From JAAOIF01 sp965206195 (lineage in GTDB: Bacteria > Pseudomonadota > Gammaproteobacteria > PS1 > Pseudothioglobaceae): DNA of 64,000 nucleotides. The DNA is taken from contig CBDBIZ010000011.1 in the NCBI GenBank assembly GCA_965206195.1, forward strand, positions 868,001 to 932,000. Reading direction: 5' to 3'. Below the pieces are notes generated by a model. That model was not told where the DNA came from, did no database searches, and saw nothing but the letters and a program-made list of their open reading frames with translations. Position numbers and translations under genes: made by a program. Shown piece by piece: positions 1-8,995 of this stretch (position 1 is its first letter; each line of letters starts with the position of its first letter).

Positions 1-1
1 C

Positions 2-109
2 ATTAACGATTCGTTGCAAGAAGGGGTAAACACTGCTATTAAAATTTTAGACAGTGGAGCCGCCCATCAAAAACTCGATGATTTTGTTAAAGAAAGCACA
101 GGTTGTTAA
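2..109 (+). CDS. trpD: Anthranilate phosphoribosyltransferase, C-terminal end (partial)
   Basis: Only the last 35 codons are in the window, entering at the left edge and stopping with TAA just before orn. The visible tail (…NDSLQEGVNTAIKILDSG…) resembles the C-terminal helices of TrpD, which joins anthranilate to phosphoribosyl pyrophosphate in tryptophan synthesis. The call rests on this short tail alone, so a related glycosyl-phosphoribosyltransferase is possible. The orn start lies 3 nt after the stop. Confidence 0.6.
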   Translation: MNDSLQEGVNTAIKILDSGAAHQKLDDFVKESTGC

Positions 110-111
110 TT

Positions 112-654
112 ATGAATAAAGCAACTAACCTAGTTTGGATTGATTTAGAAATGACAGGGCTGTTACCTGAAAAAGATGTCATTATTGAAATTGCCACCAT
201 TGTAACTGATGCACACCTCAATATACTAGCAGAAGGCCCCTCACTTGCCATCCATCAAAGTAGCGAGATATTAGCAGGGATGGATGAGTGGAATACGCAG
301 CATCATACCAATTCTGGCTTGATAGAACGCGTTAAGCAAAGCAACGTCTCCATTCAACAAGCGCAGCAACAAACGCTAGATTTTTTGCAACAATACGTTG
401 ATACTGGCACCTCGCCAATGTGTGGCAATACTGTTTGTCAAGACAGGCGTTTTTTGTACAACTATATGCTCAAGTTAGAGCAATTCTTCCATTATCGACA
501 CATTGATGTATCAACTTTGAAGGAGTTAGTGATACGCTGGAATCCTGAAAAAAAAATGATGCGAGAGAAAGAGTCTCAACATTTGGCATTGGCAGATATT
601 CGCGATTCAATTGATGAACTAAAATATTATCGGCAAGTTTTTATTAATGTCTAA
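112..654 (+). CDS. orn: Oligoribonuclease
   Basis: A 180-residue 3'-5' exoribonuclease of the DEDDh family. It degrades 2-5 nt RNAs and dinucleotides such as pGpG to mononucleotides in the cytoplasm. The catalytic set is complete: D11 and E13 in the DLEM motif, D111 in CQDRRF, H157 and D162 in HLALADIRDS. Length matches the family. The ATG at 112 is preferred over the TTG nine bases upstream because it gives the canonical N-terminus just ahead of the WIDLEMTGL motif. The end overlaps ispE by 8 nt, so the two are probably co-transcribed. Confidence 0.95.
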   Translation: MNKATNLVWIDLEMTGLLPEKDVIIEIATIVTDAHLNILAEGPSLAIHQSSEILAGMDEWNTQHHTNSGLIERVKQSNVSIQQAQQQTLDFLQQYVDTGTSPMCGNTVCQDRRFLYNYMLKLEQFFHYRHIDVSTLKELVIRWNPEKKMMREKESQHLALADIRDSIDELKYYRQVFINV

Positions 655-1489
655 AATTTGGTATTCACCAGCAAAAATCAACCTATTTTTGCACATCAAC
701 TCTAAACGAGAAGATGGCTATCACAATCTACAAACCATTTTTCAATTGCTTGATTATCACGATGAACTGAGTTTTAAACTAAGACAAGACGGTGTTATTC
801 GGCGCGTAAGTGGCAACGACGAAGTGGTAAAGGCAAGTGATTTGATTATTAAAGCCGCAACAGCATTACAAAATGCAACAGGCACAAATTTAGGTGCAGA
901 TATTTCCATTATTAAAAACATTCCCACAGGTGGCGGTCTTGGCGGCGGCAGTTCCAATGCTGCCACTACACTAATTGCGCTAAATCAATTGTGGAAAACA
1001 CAATATTCAACACAACAATTGGCAAAAATAGGTTTGTCATTAGGTGCGGATGTGCCAATTTTTGTTGCAGGATGCAGTGCTTGGGCACAAGGTATAGGGG
1101 AAATACTTATCCCAATGACATTACCAGAACATTATTTTTTAGTGGTTTCAATTAACCAGCATGTTTCCACTCAACAAATTTTCTCACATAAAGCATTGAC
1201 ACTGACTCCGAGAATAGGGAAAATGGCGGACTTCTCAGCGCTAATCAACCCACACAATGATTGTCTTGAGGCGGCTATAGAATTAGAAATAGCAATATCA
1301 GAAGCGTTAAAGTTTCTGGCTTCAACTGCAAATTATTGTTATCAGCCGAGAATGACAGGCACAGGAAGTTGTGTTTTTGTGGAGTTTGAATATGAGAGAG
1401 ATGCGCTGGTAGCATTGAAAAAAGTACCAAAAAAATGGTCAGGGTTTGTCGCAAAAGCACTCAACACCTCGCCAATCTGTTCTGCCTAA
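647..1489 (+). CDS. ispE: 4-diphosphocytidyl-2-C-methyl-D-erythritol kinase
   Basis: A 280-residue GHMP-family kinase that phosphorylates CDP-methylerythritol in the non-mevalonate isoprenoid pathway. It shows the glycine-rich ATP loop PTGGGLGGGSSNAA at about residues 93-106. K10 and D135 (in LGADVPIF) stand where the catalytic pair lies in the E. coli enzyme. It overlaps the end of orn by 8 nt and is followed by tRNA-Gln and prs, a common gammaproteobacterial order. The start is the first Met, giving the expected SPAKINLFL N-terminus. Confidence 0.95.
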   Translation: MSKIWYSPAKINLFLHINSKREDGYHNLQTIFQLLDYHDELSFKLRQDGVIRRVSGNDEVVKASDLIIKAATALQNATGTNLGADISIIKNIPTGGGLGGGSSNAATTLIALNQLWKTQYSTQQLAKIGLSLGADVPIFVAGCSAWAQGIGEILIPMTLPEHYFLVVSINQHVSTQQIFSHKALTLTPRIGKMADFSALINPHNDCLEAAIELEIAISEALKFLASTANYCYQPRMTGTGSCVFVEFEYERDALVALKKVPKKWSGFVAKALNTSPICSA

Positions 1490-1512
1490 TAATCAAGGTA
1501 GTACGTCTTAAT

Positions 1513-1587
1513 TGGGCTGTCGCCAAGCGGTAAGGCAACGGGTTTTGATCCCGTCATGCGCAGGTTCAAATCCTGCCAGCCCAGCCA
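1513..1587 (+). tRNA. tRNA-Gln (anticodon TTG)
   Basis: A 75-nt cloverleaf with a 7-bp acceptor stem (TGGGCTG/CAGCCCA), anticodon loop TTTTGAT (anticodon TTG) and T-arm CAGGTTCAAATCCTG. It has a G discriminator and an encoded CCA. A weak acceptor pair starting with T1-A72 is typical of bacterial tRNA-Gln. It sits between ispE and prs. Confidence 0.96.
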
Positions 1588-1740
1588 GATTTCTTTCTTT
1601 TTACACAAAGGTCTCACTATTATATTTATAAAATTCGTCTTAAAAATGAAATTAAAATACGCTTGTTTAAAGAAAGTACTTGCATAAAAAAGACCCAACT
1701 CTTTCTGCTTGAATTTAAAACAATATCCAATCAACCGTTG

Positions 1741-1746
1741 TATAAT
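1741..1746 (+). promoter_or_regulatory. Candidate -10 box for prs
   Basis: A perfect TATAAT lies 32 nt upstream of the chosen prs ATG. No good -35 box stands at 16-18 nt, so this is only a candidate sigma-70 site. Confidence 0.3.
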
Positions 1747-1777
1747 TCATCCAATTGATACACCCTTATACAAACTT

Positions 1778-2740
1778 ATGTCACTTGACAAAATTAAAAT
1801 CTTTGGTGGTAATGCCAACCCAGCGCTCTTTGGTGAAATCATCTCTCAACTCAATGTTATGCAAGGCAAAGCCTTAGTTAGTCAATTTAGCGATGGCGAA
1901 TCACAAGTTGAAATCTTAGAAAATGTACGGGGTTGTGATGTATTTATCATCCAGCCAACTTGTGGGCCTTCGCCAGCCGAAACTTTAATGGAATTATTGG
2001 TTATGGTAGATGCGCTAAAACGCTCATCTGCAGCACGAATCACTGCTGTTGTACCCTATTTTGGTTATTCTAGACAAGACCGCCGCTCGCGCTTAACACG
2101 CGTGCCAATCACTGCAAAACTTGCCGCAAAAATAGTTGAATCAGCAGGAGTTGATCGCATTCTAACCGTTGATTTACATGCCGACCAAATTCAAGGCTTC
2201 TTTAATATCCCGATTGATAATATCTATGCACAACCAGTGCTAGTGGCTGATATTTTGTCTAAAGGTTATAATGATGTTGTTGTTGTATCACCCGATGTCG
2301 GCGGCGTGGTGCGTGCTCGTGCTGCTGCCAAACGTATCAATGATGCTGACTTGGCAATTATTGATAAACGCCGCCCTATACCAAACATGGTCAAAGTGAT
2401 GAATGTCATTGGTGATGTCAAGGGTCGCACTTGTATTCTGATTGACGACATGGTCGATACCGCAGGGACTTTGTGTCAAGCAGCCAGCATTTTGAAGCAA
2501 AAGGGCGCAAACAAAGTGGTGGCTTACGTGACCCATGCTGTGTTGTCTGGCAATGCAATTGATAATATTAATAATTCTGAGTTGGATGAATTGGTTACCA
2601 CCAACACCATTCCTTTGTTTGAAGGTGCTATCAACTGCGTTAAGATTAGGCAACTCTCTATTGCGCCAACCCTAGCAGAAGTGATAAAGCGCATCAGTCA
2701 AGAGGAGTCTATTAGCACTATTTTTACCGACACTCAATGA
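1778..2740 (+). CDS. prs: Ribose-phosphate pyrophosphokinase
   Basis: A 320-residue PRPP synthetase. It transfers pyrophosphate from ATP to ribose 5-phosphate, supplying purine, pyrimidine, NAD, His and Trp synthesis; pyrE, purH, nadC, hisA and the trpD end are in this same window. Visible motifs are SDGESQVEI, the PYFGYSRQDRR flexible loop, the VDLHADQIQGFF metal-binding segment and the PRPP loop LIDDMVDTAGTL. The reading frame is open upstream to a TTG at 1709. ATG 1778 is chosen because it gives the normal family length (about 315). Confidence 0.95.
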   Translation: MSLDKIKIFGGNANPALFGEIISQLNVMQGKALVSQFSDGESQVEILENVRGCDVFIIQPTCGPSPAETLMELLVMVDALKRSSAARITAVVPYFGYSRQDRRSRLTRVPITAKLAAKIVESAGVDRILTVDLHADQIQGFFNIPIDNIYAQPVLVADILSKGYNDVVVVSPDVGGVVRARAAAKRINDADLAIIDKRRPIPNMVKVMNVIGDVKGRTCILIDDMVDTAGTLCQAASILKQKGANKVVAYVTHAVLSGNAIDNINNSELDELVTTNTIPLFEGAINCVKIRQLSIAPTLAEVIKRISQEESISTIFTDTQ

Positions 2741-2744
2741 ACCT

Positions 2745-2791
2745 TTGAAAATCACCTAAGGTCATATAATTTCTAAAAAAATATGTATAAT
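2745..2791 (+). promoter_or_regulatory. Candidate promoter region of rpoD
   Basis: TTGAAA (2745-2750) and TATAAT (2765-2770) are separated by only 14 nt. A second TATAAT (2786-2791) lies closer to the start. Either -10 could serve, but neither has an ideally spaced -35, so the exact promoter is uncertain. Confidence 0.35.
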
Positions 2792-2833
2792 CCTTCATTT
2801 GCGTTATCACCGATTGATTAAAGCGACTCATTT

Positions 2834-4645
2834 ATGAAAACCACAACCAAAGCAAACAAACAAGCATTACAACAACTCATCATGATTGGCAAGGAAAAAG
2901 GTTATTTAACCTATTCCGAACTGAACGACTTATTGCCAAAAGATCTACTAACACAAGAGCAAATTGAGCCAATCGTTTCCATTTTAGAAGAGCTCAATAT
3001 TGTGGTTTCTGATACCATTCCTGACGCTGATACCCTAGTAGTAGAATCAGGTGCTAAGGCACAATCAACCTCTGCTGAAGCTGCTATTGCGGCGTTAGCA
3101 GCACTAGATTCAGAATTTGGTAGAACCACTGACCCAGTTAGAATGTATATGCGTGAAATGGGAGTGGTTGCCCTATTAGAGCAAGAAGATGAAGTCCGTA
3201 TTGCTAAGGAAATTGAAGCAGGCGTATTCGAAATCATGCAAGCGGTTACGCTGTATCCTGCTATTACCAGTTTTTTCTTTAAAGCACACACGCGCCTTGA
3301 AGAAGGCAAATGTAAGATGACCGATGTCATTATTGGCTATCAGGGCGATGCTGAGGATTTTGCAGCAAAAAAAGCAGCGTTTGATGCGGGTGAATTTGAT
3401 AACGATGAAGAATATGAAGAAATGGAAGAAATGGAATATACGGGTCCAGATGAAGCGCAAGTATATGAGCGCTTCAATATTATTCTAAGTTGTGCTGAAA
3501 AATATCGAAAAGCTAATAAAAAGTATGGTTTCCGTGATAAAAAAACTGTTACTGCGCGTCAAAAATTATCACACAGTTTGTCTGACCTACGTCTAGCCCC
3601 AAAATTAGTAAACACCATGATGGATATTATCTGCGAGCGTGTAGCGCAAGTTAAAAAACAGGAGAAAGCCATTCAAAATACCTGCCTATATGCAGGAATG
3701 GAGCGCGTGCAATTCTTTGAGTTGTTTACTAACAATGAAGCCAATTTCGATTGGTTAAAAGATGTCAAATTAGACAAAAAAACCGCTCAAATGCTAAAAG
3801 CCAGTAAAGACGAAATTTATTATGCACAAAAACACTTACTTGAATATGAAGAAGAAATGCAACTCACTATTGCTGAATTAAAAATGCTCAATAAAACCTA
3901 TCTTCGTGGCGATCGTCGTGCTAAAAAAGCCAAATCACAAATGATTGAAGCCAATTTGCGTTTGGTGATTTCCATTGCTAAAAAATACGCCAATCGCGGC
4001 CTGCAATTCTTAGATTTGATTCAAGAAGGTAATGTCGGCCTAATGAAGGCAGTTGATAAGTTTGAGTATCGTCGTGGTTATAAGTTTTCTACTTATGCAA
4101 CTTGGTGGATTCGTCAAGCCATTACTCGCTCTATTGCTGATCAGGCGCGCACCATTCGTATTCCAGTGCACATGATTGAAACCATCAACAAGCTCAATCG
4201 TGTACGCCGCCAATTGTTGCAAAAATTTGGACGCGAAGCAACGCCAGAAGAGCTTGCAGTTGAGATGGAATTACCCGAATATAAAATCACAAAAATTCTA
4301 AAAATTGCCAAAGAGCCATTATCAATGGAAACCCCAGTGGGTGATGATGAAGATTCAAATATTGGTGATTTTATCGAGGATACCAATCTGTCTTCACCAG
4401 TAGAAATTGCCACCAAAGAAAGCCTAAAAGAAACCACTAACGATTTACTTGCTAACCTCTCTTCTAGGGAAGCAAAAGTATTAAAAATGCGTTTTGGTAT
4501 TGATATGAATACTGACCATACATTAGAAGAAGTGGGGCGCCAATTTGATGTTACTCGCGAGCGTATTCGCCAAATCGAGGCCAAAGCGCTGCGCAAACTC
4601 AGGCATCCTTCTAGAGCGCACAAACTATCAAGTTTCTTAGAATAA
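2834..4645 (+). CDS. rpoD: RNA polymerase primary sigma factor (sigma-70)
   Basis: A 603-residue housekeeping sigma factor, close to the 613 of E. coli. It has an N-terminal region 1.1, DPVRMYMREMG (region 1.2) and a long acidic non-conserved insert with an EEYEEMEEME run. Region 2 spans NLRLVISIAKKYANRGL, LQFLDLIQEGN and YKFSTYATWWIRQAI; region 3 follows, and region 4.2 has the VTRERIRQIEAKALRKLRHP helix-turn-helix. It directs core polymerase to -10/-35 promoters. tRNA-Ile2 follows 7 nt after the stop, the same neighbour as ileX near rpoD in E. coli. Confidence 0.97.
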   Translation: MKTTTKANKQALQQLIMIGKEKGYLTYSELNDLLPKDLLTQEQIEPIVSILEELNIVVSDTIPDADTLVVESGAKAQSTSAEAAIAALAALDSEFGRTTDPVRMYMREMGVVALLEQEDEVRIAKEIEAGVFEIMQAVTLYPAITSFFFKAHTRLEEGKCKMTDVIIGYQGDAEDFAAKKAAFDAGEFDNDEEYEEMEEMEYTGPDEAQVYERFNIILSCAEKYRKANKKYGFRDKKTVTARQKLSHSLSDLRLAPKLVNTMMDIICERVAQVKKQEKAIQNTCLYAGMERVQFFELFTNNEANFDWLKDVKLDKKTAQMLKASKDEIYYAQKHLLEYEEEMQLTIAELKMLNKTYLRGDRRAKKAKSQMIEANLRLVISIAKKYANRGLQFLDLIQEGNVGLMKAVDKFEYRRGYKFSTYATWWIRQAITRSIADQARTIRIPVHMIETINKLNRVRRQLLQKFGREATPEELAVEMELPEYKITKILKIAKEPLSMETPVGDDEDSNIGDFIEDTNLSSPVEIATKESLKETTNDLLANLSSREAKVLKMRFGIDMNTDHTLEEVGRQFDVTRERIRQIEAKALRKLRHPSRAHKLSSFLE

Positions 4646-4652
4646 ACTTTTC

Positions 4653-4729
4653 GGGCCTATAGCTCAGTTGGTTAGAGCAATCGACTCATAATCGATTGGT
4701 CCTAGGTTCAAGTCCTAGTAGGCCCACCA
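4653..4729 (+). tRNA. tRNA-Ile2 (anticodon CAT, lysidine-modified)
   Basis: A 77-nt cloverleaf with acceptor GGGCCTA/TAGGCCC, anticodon loop CTCATAA, A discriminator and encoded CCA. A CAT anticodon could mean Met or Ile2. Ile2 is preferred because the C4-G69 and C5-G68 pairs are TilS recognition elements, because the anticodon arm matches the ileX type, and because of its position after rpoD. Confidence 0.85.
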
Positions 4730-4750
4730 TTTACAAAATAAGGGACAGTT

Positions 4751-5551
4751 ATGTTTTTTAAACAAGAAGCACTGGATAAGATAATAAAAATAATAACTCA
4801 AGCGGGTAAGATTATCAAAAAAAACTACTATCAAGTAGTAGAGTTTACCAAAAAAAATGATAATACAAAACTGACTCAAACCGATATTGAGGTGCATAAC
4901 TTCTTAATTGAGCAATTAAAAAAAGTGAATCCAAGCCCAAATACAAAAATAATAAGCGAAGAGTCTGAATATATTGCATTTGAAGAACGTAAAAATTGGG
5001 AACAATACTGGTTGGTTGATCCGCTAGATGGTACCAATGGTTTTGTCGATAAAACTGATGACTTTTGTATTTGCATTGCTTATATTAAAAACCACAAACC
5101 GGTATTTGGCATGATTTTTATACCAATGCGTGATACTTGTTATTTTGCTAATGACGAAAATATCGCTTATAAATTACAAAACAATAAACTCAAACAAATT
5201 CAAGTTAGCGAGCCGCAAGTACCACTTCGTGTTGTTGTTGGTCAACACTCGGCATCACGCACACCGGTAACGCGACACCTGCAATATGTTACAAAAAACG
5301 GACGTTATAAAATCAACGGTATTGGTAGCGCCATTAAATTTTGCTTGATTGCTGAGGGAAAATTTGACTATTACCCAGGCATCGGTATTTGCTCAGAGTG
5401 GGATACCGCAGCTGGTAGCTATATTCTATGTGCTGCTGGTGGGCATGTTGTTGATCAAGAGGACAATGCCTTGAAATATAATACCAAAAATGACCTATTA
5501 AGCCCTATGTTTTTTGCCTCAGGTGCAAACCCTCCTTCAAGAACTGAATAA
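4751..5551 (+). CDS. cysQ: 3'(2'),5'-bisphosphate nucleotidase, CysQ type
   Basis: A 266-residue member of the Li-sensitive inositol-monophosphatase-like family. Metal ligands are visible: the EE pair at residues 70-71, DPLDGT at 90-95, and the C-terminal SEWDTAAG motif. CysQ removes the 3'-phosphate of PAP to give AMP, which matters where PAPS or APS is turned over; an inositol or fructose bisphosphate phosphatase role cannot be excluded. The ATG at 4751 follows a GGGACAG site. It ends convergent with nadC, 5 nt away. Confidence 0.82.
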   Translation: MFFKQEALDKIIKIITQAGKIIKKNYYQVVEFTKKNDNTKLTQTDIEVHNFLIEQLKKVNPSPNTKIISEESEYIAFEERKNWEQYWLVDPLDGTNGFVDKTDDFCICIAYIKNHKPVFGMIFIPMRDTCYFANDENIAYKLQNNKLKQIQVSEPQVPLRVVVGQHSASRTPVTRHLQYVTKNGRYKINGIGSAIKFCLIAEGKFDYYPGIGICSEWDTAAGSYILCAAGGHVVDQEDNALKYNTKNDLLSPMFFASGANPPSRTE

Positions 5552-5556
5552 AAAAA

Positions 5557-6369
5557 TTAATCAACTATCAAAGACAAATCGATTGCTTGAATGTTCTTGG
5601 TAATCTCACCAATCGAAATATAGTCCACTCCAGTATTCGCAAATTCAACAATGTTGTGTTGGTTAATATTGCCAGAGACCTCTAAAGGCAATTTCCCTTG
5701 GGCTAAATCCAGCGCATGCGCCAAACTTTGAGGGGTAAAGTTATCACATAATATTCGAGTAATGCCTTTTAAATCAAGTATTTGTTGTAATTGTGCCAAA
5801 TTTTCCACCTCAACAATCAAAGACAAATTTGGATATTTTTCAACTGCGACTTCAACCGCTATGCTGATAGAACCTGCGGCAATAATATGATTTTCTTTAA
5901 GCATAACACAATCATACAAACCCATGCGATGATTAACACCACCGCCACATTCAACGGCATACTTTTGCGCCAAACGTAGTCCTGGTAAGGTTTTTCGAGT
6001 ATCTAGCAATTGCGCGCTAGTATGCGCAATTTTATCAACCAAATATCGAGTTTGCGTAGCGGTTGCACTGAGTGTTTGTAAAAAATTAAGCGCAACACGC
6101 TCAGCACTGATAATAGCGCGAGATGAGCCTGTAATCCTACACAATAGCTGATTGTTATTAACTAAATCACCATCAGTACACTGCCAATCAAGTTTGATTG
6201 AAGCGCCAACTTGGGTAAATACAGCATTGGCATATTCAATCCCACAGATAACGGCTGATTCTCTAGCAATAATATTAGCTCTCACGAATTTATCTTTAAG
6301 CAAACTGGTAGACACGTCACCAGTGCCAATATCTTCCGCCAGTGCCAATTTTATAATAGGGTTATTCAT
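5557..6369 (-). CDS. nadC: Nicotinate-nucleotide pyrophosphorylase (quinolinate PRTase)
   Basis: A 270-residue enzyme converting quinolinate and PRPP to nicotinate mononucleotide in de novo NAD synthesis; nadB lies about 22 kb away in the window. Seen: EDIGTGDVST near the N-terminus, LDTRKTLPGLR, the KYAVECGGGVNHRMGL segment and LCDNFTP. An upstream Met would place its start well inside lpxB. The ATG at 6369 gives the normal NadC N-terminus and an 8-nt overlap with the lpxB stop, implying translational coupling. Confidence 0.94.
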   Translation of the reverse strand: MNNPIIKLALAEDIGTGDVSTSLLKDKFVRANIIARESAVICGIEYANAVFTQVGASIKLDWQCTDGDLVNNNQLLCRITGSSRAIISAERVALNFLQTLSATATQTRYLVDKIAHTSAQLLDTRKTLPGLRLAQKYAVECGGGVNHRMGLYDCVMLKENHIIAAGSISIAVEVAVEKYPNLSLIVEVENLAQLQQILDLKGITRILCDNFTPQSLAHALDLAQGKLPLEVSGNINQHNIVEFANTGVDYISIGEITKNIQAIDLSLIVD

Positions 6370-7453
6370 TGATAAATTCGTTAATAATACGTGCCGATTC
6401 GCCACTGGCATCTAAATCAAGTTGATAATGAATCTGTGAAAATTTCTTAATCAAAACTTTGGTGTCGCCATTCATAACACGCATTGCATGTTTGGCAATA
6501 TTAACGCCATTGGCTTTTTTTTGAATCAGTTCAGGTACCAATGCTTGATTAGCAATGACATTGGGTAGCGATATATATTGGCTGCGTATAAGTCTGGATG
6601 TGATGAAATGACTCAACCAAGAAAGTTTATACACCACCACCATCGGCACGCCGACTAACGCCAATTCCAGAGTGGCTGTACCTGAGGCGACTAAGCTCAA
6701 ATCTGCTTGTTGCATATGCAAATGCACATCACCCGTTGAAATCTCAACAGGCATATCGCTAACTTGCGTGCGTGCCCAACCCAATAGTGTATTATCTGCC
6801 AACGCCAAATGAAAGCTAAATTGTGGGTCTTGTTTAGACAAAATCCGCACTGCTGATAACATCTCAGGCAATAGTTTTTTAATTTCACTGCTTCTTGAGC
6901 CTGGCATAAGTAAAATATTTTTACCTTGAATATGGCCCTTTCTGGGTGTTAAACTACTTGCTAACGGATGCCCAACAAATACTGCCCGCTGCTGATGCGT
7001 TGTATAAAAATCTACTTCAAAAGGGAATAAACACAGCATCAAATCAGTGGATTGTTTGATTTTTCTAACCCGTGAGGCGCGCCATGCCCAAACCGAAGGA
7101 GAGACAAAATGCACGGTCTTTATTCCTTGAGACTTTAGCTTGCGCTCAATGACAAAATTAAAGTCTGGGGCATCAATGCCAATAAATACATCGGGTTTAT
7201 TTTTAGAAAAATACCTAATGATGTCTTTTCGCAATTTTAACAAGGTGGGCAATTTTAACAACACTTCGCTAAAACCCATCACATTCACACGCTGCATATT
7301 CCATAACTGCTGAGCACTACTAGCACGCATTTTTTCGCCCACTAAGCCTTCAATAACAATATCAGGTTTTTGCTCTTTGAGTCGATCAAGCAATTGCGCG
7401 CCAAGCAAGTCGCCCGAAGTTTCAGCTGCGCTAATAGCTACTTTCATCATCAA
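6362..7453 (-). CDS. lpxB: Lipid-A-disaccharide synthase
   Basis: A 363-residue GT19 glycosyltransferase joining UDP-diacylglucosamine and lipid X in lipid A synthesis at the inner membrane. Seen: AAETSGDLLGAQL at the N-terminus, GIDAPDFN, VHFVSPSVWAWR, the nucleotide-sugar segment with LMPGSRSSEI, and SGTATLELAL. The first three codons are Met, so translation may begin at 7453, 7450 or 7447. It sits between yhbY and nadC rather than next to lpxA/fabZ as in E. coli. Confidence 0.95.
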   Translation of the reverse strand: MMMKVAISAAETSGDLLGAQLLDRLKEQKPDIVIEGLVGEKMRASSAQQLWNMQRVNVMGFSEVLLKLPTLLKLRKDIIRYFSKNKPDVFIGIDAPDFNFVIERKLKSQGIKTVHFVSPSVWAWRASRVRKIKQSTDLMLCLFPFEVDFYTTHQQRAVFVGHPLASSLTPRKGHIQGKNILLMPGSRSSEIKKLLPEMLSAVRILSKQDPQFSFHLALADNTLLGWARTQVSDMPVEISTGDVHLHMQQADLSLVASGTATLELALVGVPMVVVYKLSWLSHFITSRLIRSQYISLPNVIANQALVPELIQKKANGVNIAKHAMRVMNGDTKVLIKKFSQIHYQLDLDASGESARIINEFINE

Positions 7454-7455
7454 AT

Positions 7456-7758
7456 CTAACGGCGTGGCAGAATAATCCTTGGAGCTTCATCAAAAGCGTG
7501 ATAAATCATTAATATATTGCCAATCACTTGCACCAAATACGCCTGAGTAAAGGTAATAATCTCATCAATTATTTTTTGTTTGTTGTCTTTATTTTGGGTG
7601 CGAATTTTGATTTTTAACAGCTCGTGTTTAGTCATCGTTATTTTTAATTCCGCTAACACCGATTCACTCAATCCATGTTGACCAATTATTACCACTGGTG
7701 TAAGGTTGTGTCCATATGAGCGCAAGAATTTTTTTTGGTTGTTGGTTAGTTTAATCAT
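7456..7758 (-). CDS. yhbY: YhbY-type CRM-domain RNA-binding protein
   Basis: A 100-residue protein made of one CRM domain. It shows LTNNQKKFLRSYGHNL, the GQHGLSESVL loop (GxxG-type) and the C-terminal VQVIGNILMIY strand. In E. coli YhbY associates with pre-50S ribosomal subunits. The frame is open further upstream, but the ATG at 7758 gives the family N-terminus (MIKLTNNQ) and an 8-nt overlap with lysA. lpxB follows after 2 nt. Confidence 0.9.
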   Translation of the reverse strand: MIKLTNNQKKFLRSYGHNLTPVVIIGQHGLSESVLAELKITMTKHELLKIKIRTQNKDNKQKIIDEIITFTQAYLVQVIGNILMIYHAFDEAPRIILPRR

Positions 7759-8992
7759 TGAAAATATACTCTTTAGCAAATAAATCTTGAATACTTTCAC
7801 GCTCACGTATCAGTTGATGGTGTGAGTTTGAGACCATTACTTCGGCCACGCGAGGACGCGAATTATAATTTGAACTCATTGCGAAACCATAAGCACCAGC
7901 AGACATAATTGCCAAATAATCACCCTCGGATAAAGTTAGCTGCCTATCTTTGGCTAAAAAATCACCAGTTTCGCATATCGGTCCAACTAAATCCCAATTA
8001 GCTTGAACGCCAGTGGCATTTTCATTAACAGGCAGGATTTGATGATAAGCATCATAAAAACTGGGACGTAATAAATCATTCATCGCCCCGTCAACAATCG
8101 CAAACGCATGTTCGGTATTTTGCTTTAAAAACTCAACTTGGGTTATAAGTGCACCTGCATTACCTACAATTGCTCTGCCTGGCTCTAAAATTATTTCAAT
8201 ATCACCTGCTTTATTGATAATTGCATCGATATAAGTTTGAATGTCAATGGTTTTTTCACCGTTGTAATCAATACCAATCCCACCGCCTAAGTTCAAATGA
8301 GTAATATCAATATTCTGGTTGTTGAGTTGCTCAAGCAATGTTAATATCGCGTCAAGCGCATCTAAAAATGGCGACACTTCGGTAATTTGTGAACCAATAT
8401 GGCAATCCAAACCTTGCACACTTAAATATTTTGAATGGTGTGCTTGTCGATACAAGGTGATGGCATCATCAATCTCAACACCAAATTTATTTTCCTTCAA
8501 ACCTGTGGAAATATACGGATGGGTTTTGGCATCAACGTTAGGGTTTACGCGAATGGCAATCGGGGCTTGCGTTGATAATGATTTTGCCACTGCTTCAATT
8601 CTGCTCAACTCACTTACTGATTCCACATTAAAACAACGTACACCTGCGCCTAACGCATAGGCAATTGCTTGGCTGGTTTTTGCCACACCTGAAAACACAC
8701 AACGATTTGCTTGTCCACCTGCTGCTAATACGCGCGCCAATTCACCCTCAGAAACAATATCAAACCCCGAACCAAAACCTGCTAAGGTACTTAATACTGC
8801 CAAATTGGAATTGGCTTTAACCGCATAACAAATTAAATGTGGATGATTGCCAAATGCTGAATCAAACTTGTGCCAATTATGCCCAATATCACTACGAGTA
8901 TAAACGTAAAGTGGCGACCTGTAGGTCGCCACTAAGTCTGTTATTGCAACAGATTCAATATGCAGTGTCTGATTCTTATAAGAAAAACTCAA
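7751..8992 (-). CDS. lysA: Diaminopimelate decarboxylase
   Basis: A 413-residue fold-III PLP enzyme that decarboxylates meso-diaminopimelate to lysine. The PLP lysine lies in CYAVKANSN; also visible are HIGSQITE, the glycine-rich LNLGGGIGIDY, EPGRAIVGNAG, GPICETGDFLA, and GAYGFAMSSNYNSRPR near the C-terminus. A small lipoprotein gene of the LppL/LptM type lies 3 nt upstream, the same arrangement as lppL-lysA in pseudomonads. Confidence 0.95.
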   Translation of the reverse strand: MSFSYKNQTLHIESVAITDLVATYRSPLYVYTRSDIGHNWHKFDSAFGNHPHLICYAVKANSNLAVLSTLAGFGSGFDIVSEGELARVLAAGGQANRCVFSGVAKTSQAIAYALGAGVRCFNVESVSELSRIEAVAKSLSTQAPIAIRVNPNVDAKTHPYISTGLKENKFGVEIDDAITLYRQAHHSKYLSVQGLDCHIGSQITEVSPFLDALDAILTLLEQLNNQNIDITHLNLGGGIGIDYNGEKTIDIQTYIDAIINKAGDIEIILEPGRAIVGNAGALITQVEFLKQNTEHAFAIVDGAMNDLLRPSFYDAYHQILPVNENATGVQANWDLVGPICETGDFLAKDRQLTLSEGDYLAIMSAGAYGFAMSSNYNSRPRVAEVMVSNSHHQLIRERESIQDLFAKEYIFND

Positions 8993-8995
8993 TGG

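Noticed and set aside
1486..1734. An 82-codon minus frame covering tRNA-Gln.
   Set aside because: Its middle part is simply the translated antisense of the tRNA.
4653..4729. Assignment of the CAT tRNA as elongator or initiator Met.
   Set aside because: C4-G69 and C5-G68, the ileX-like anticodon arm and the position after rpoD favour lysidine-modified Ile2. Met remains a minor possibility.
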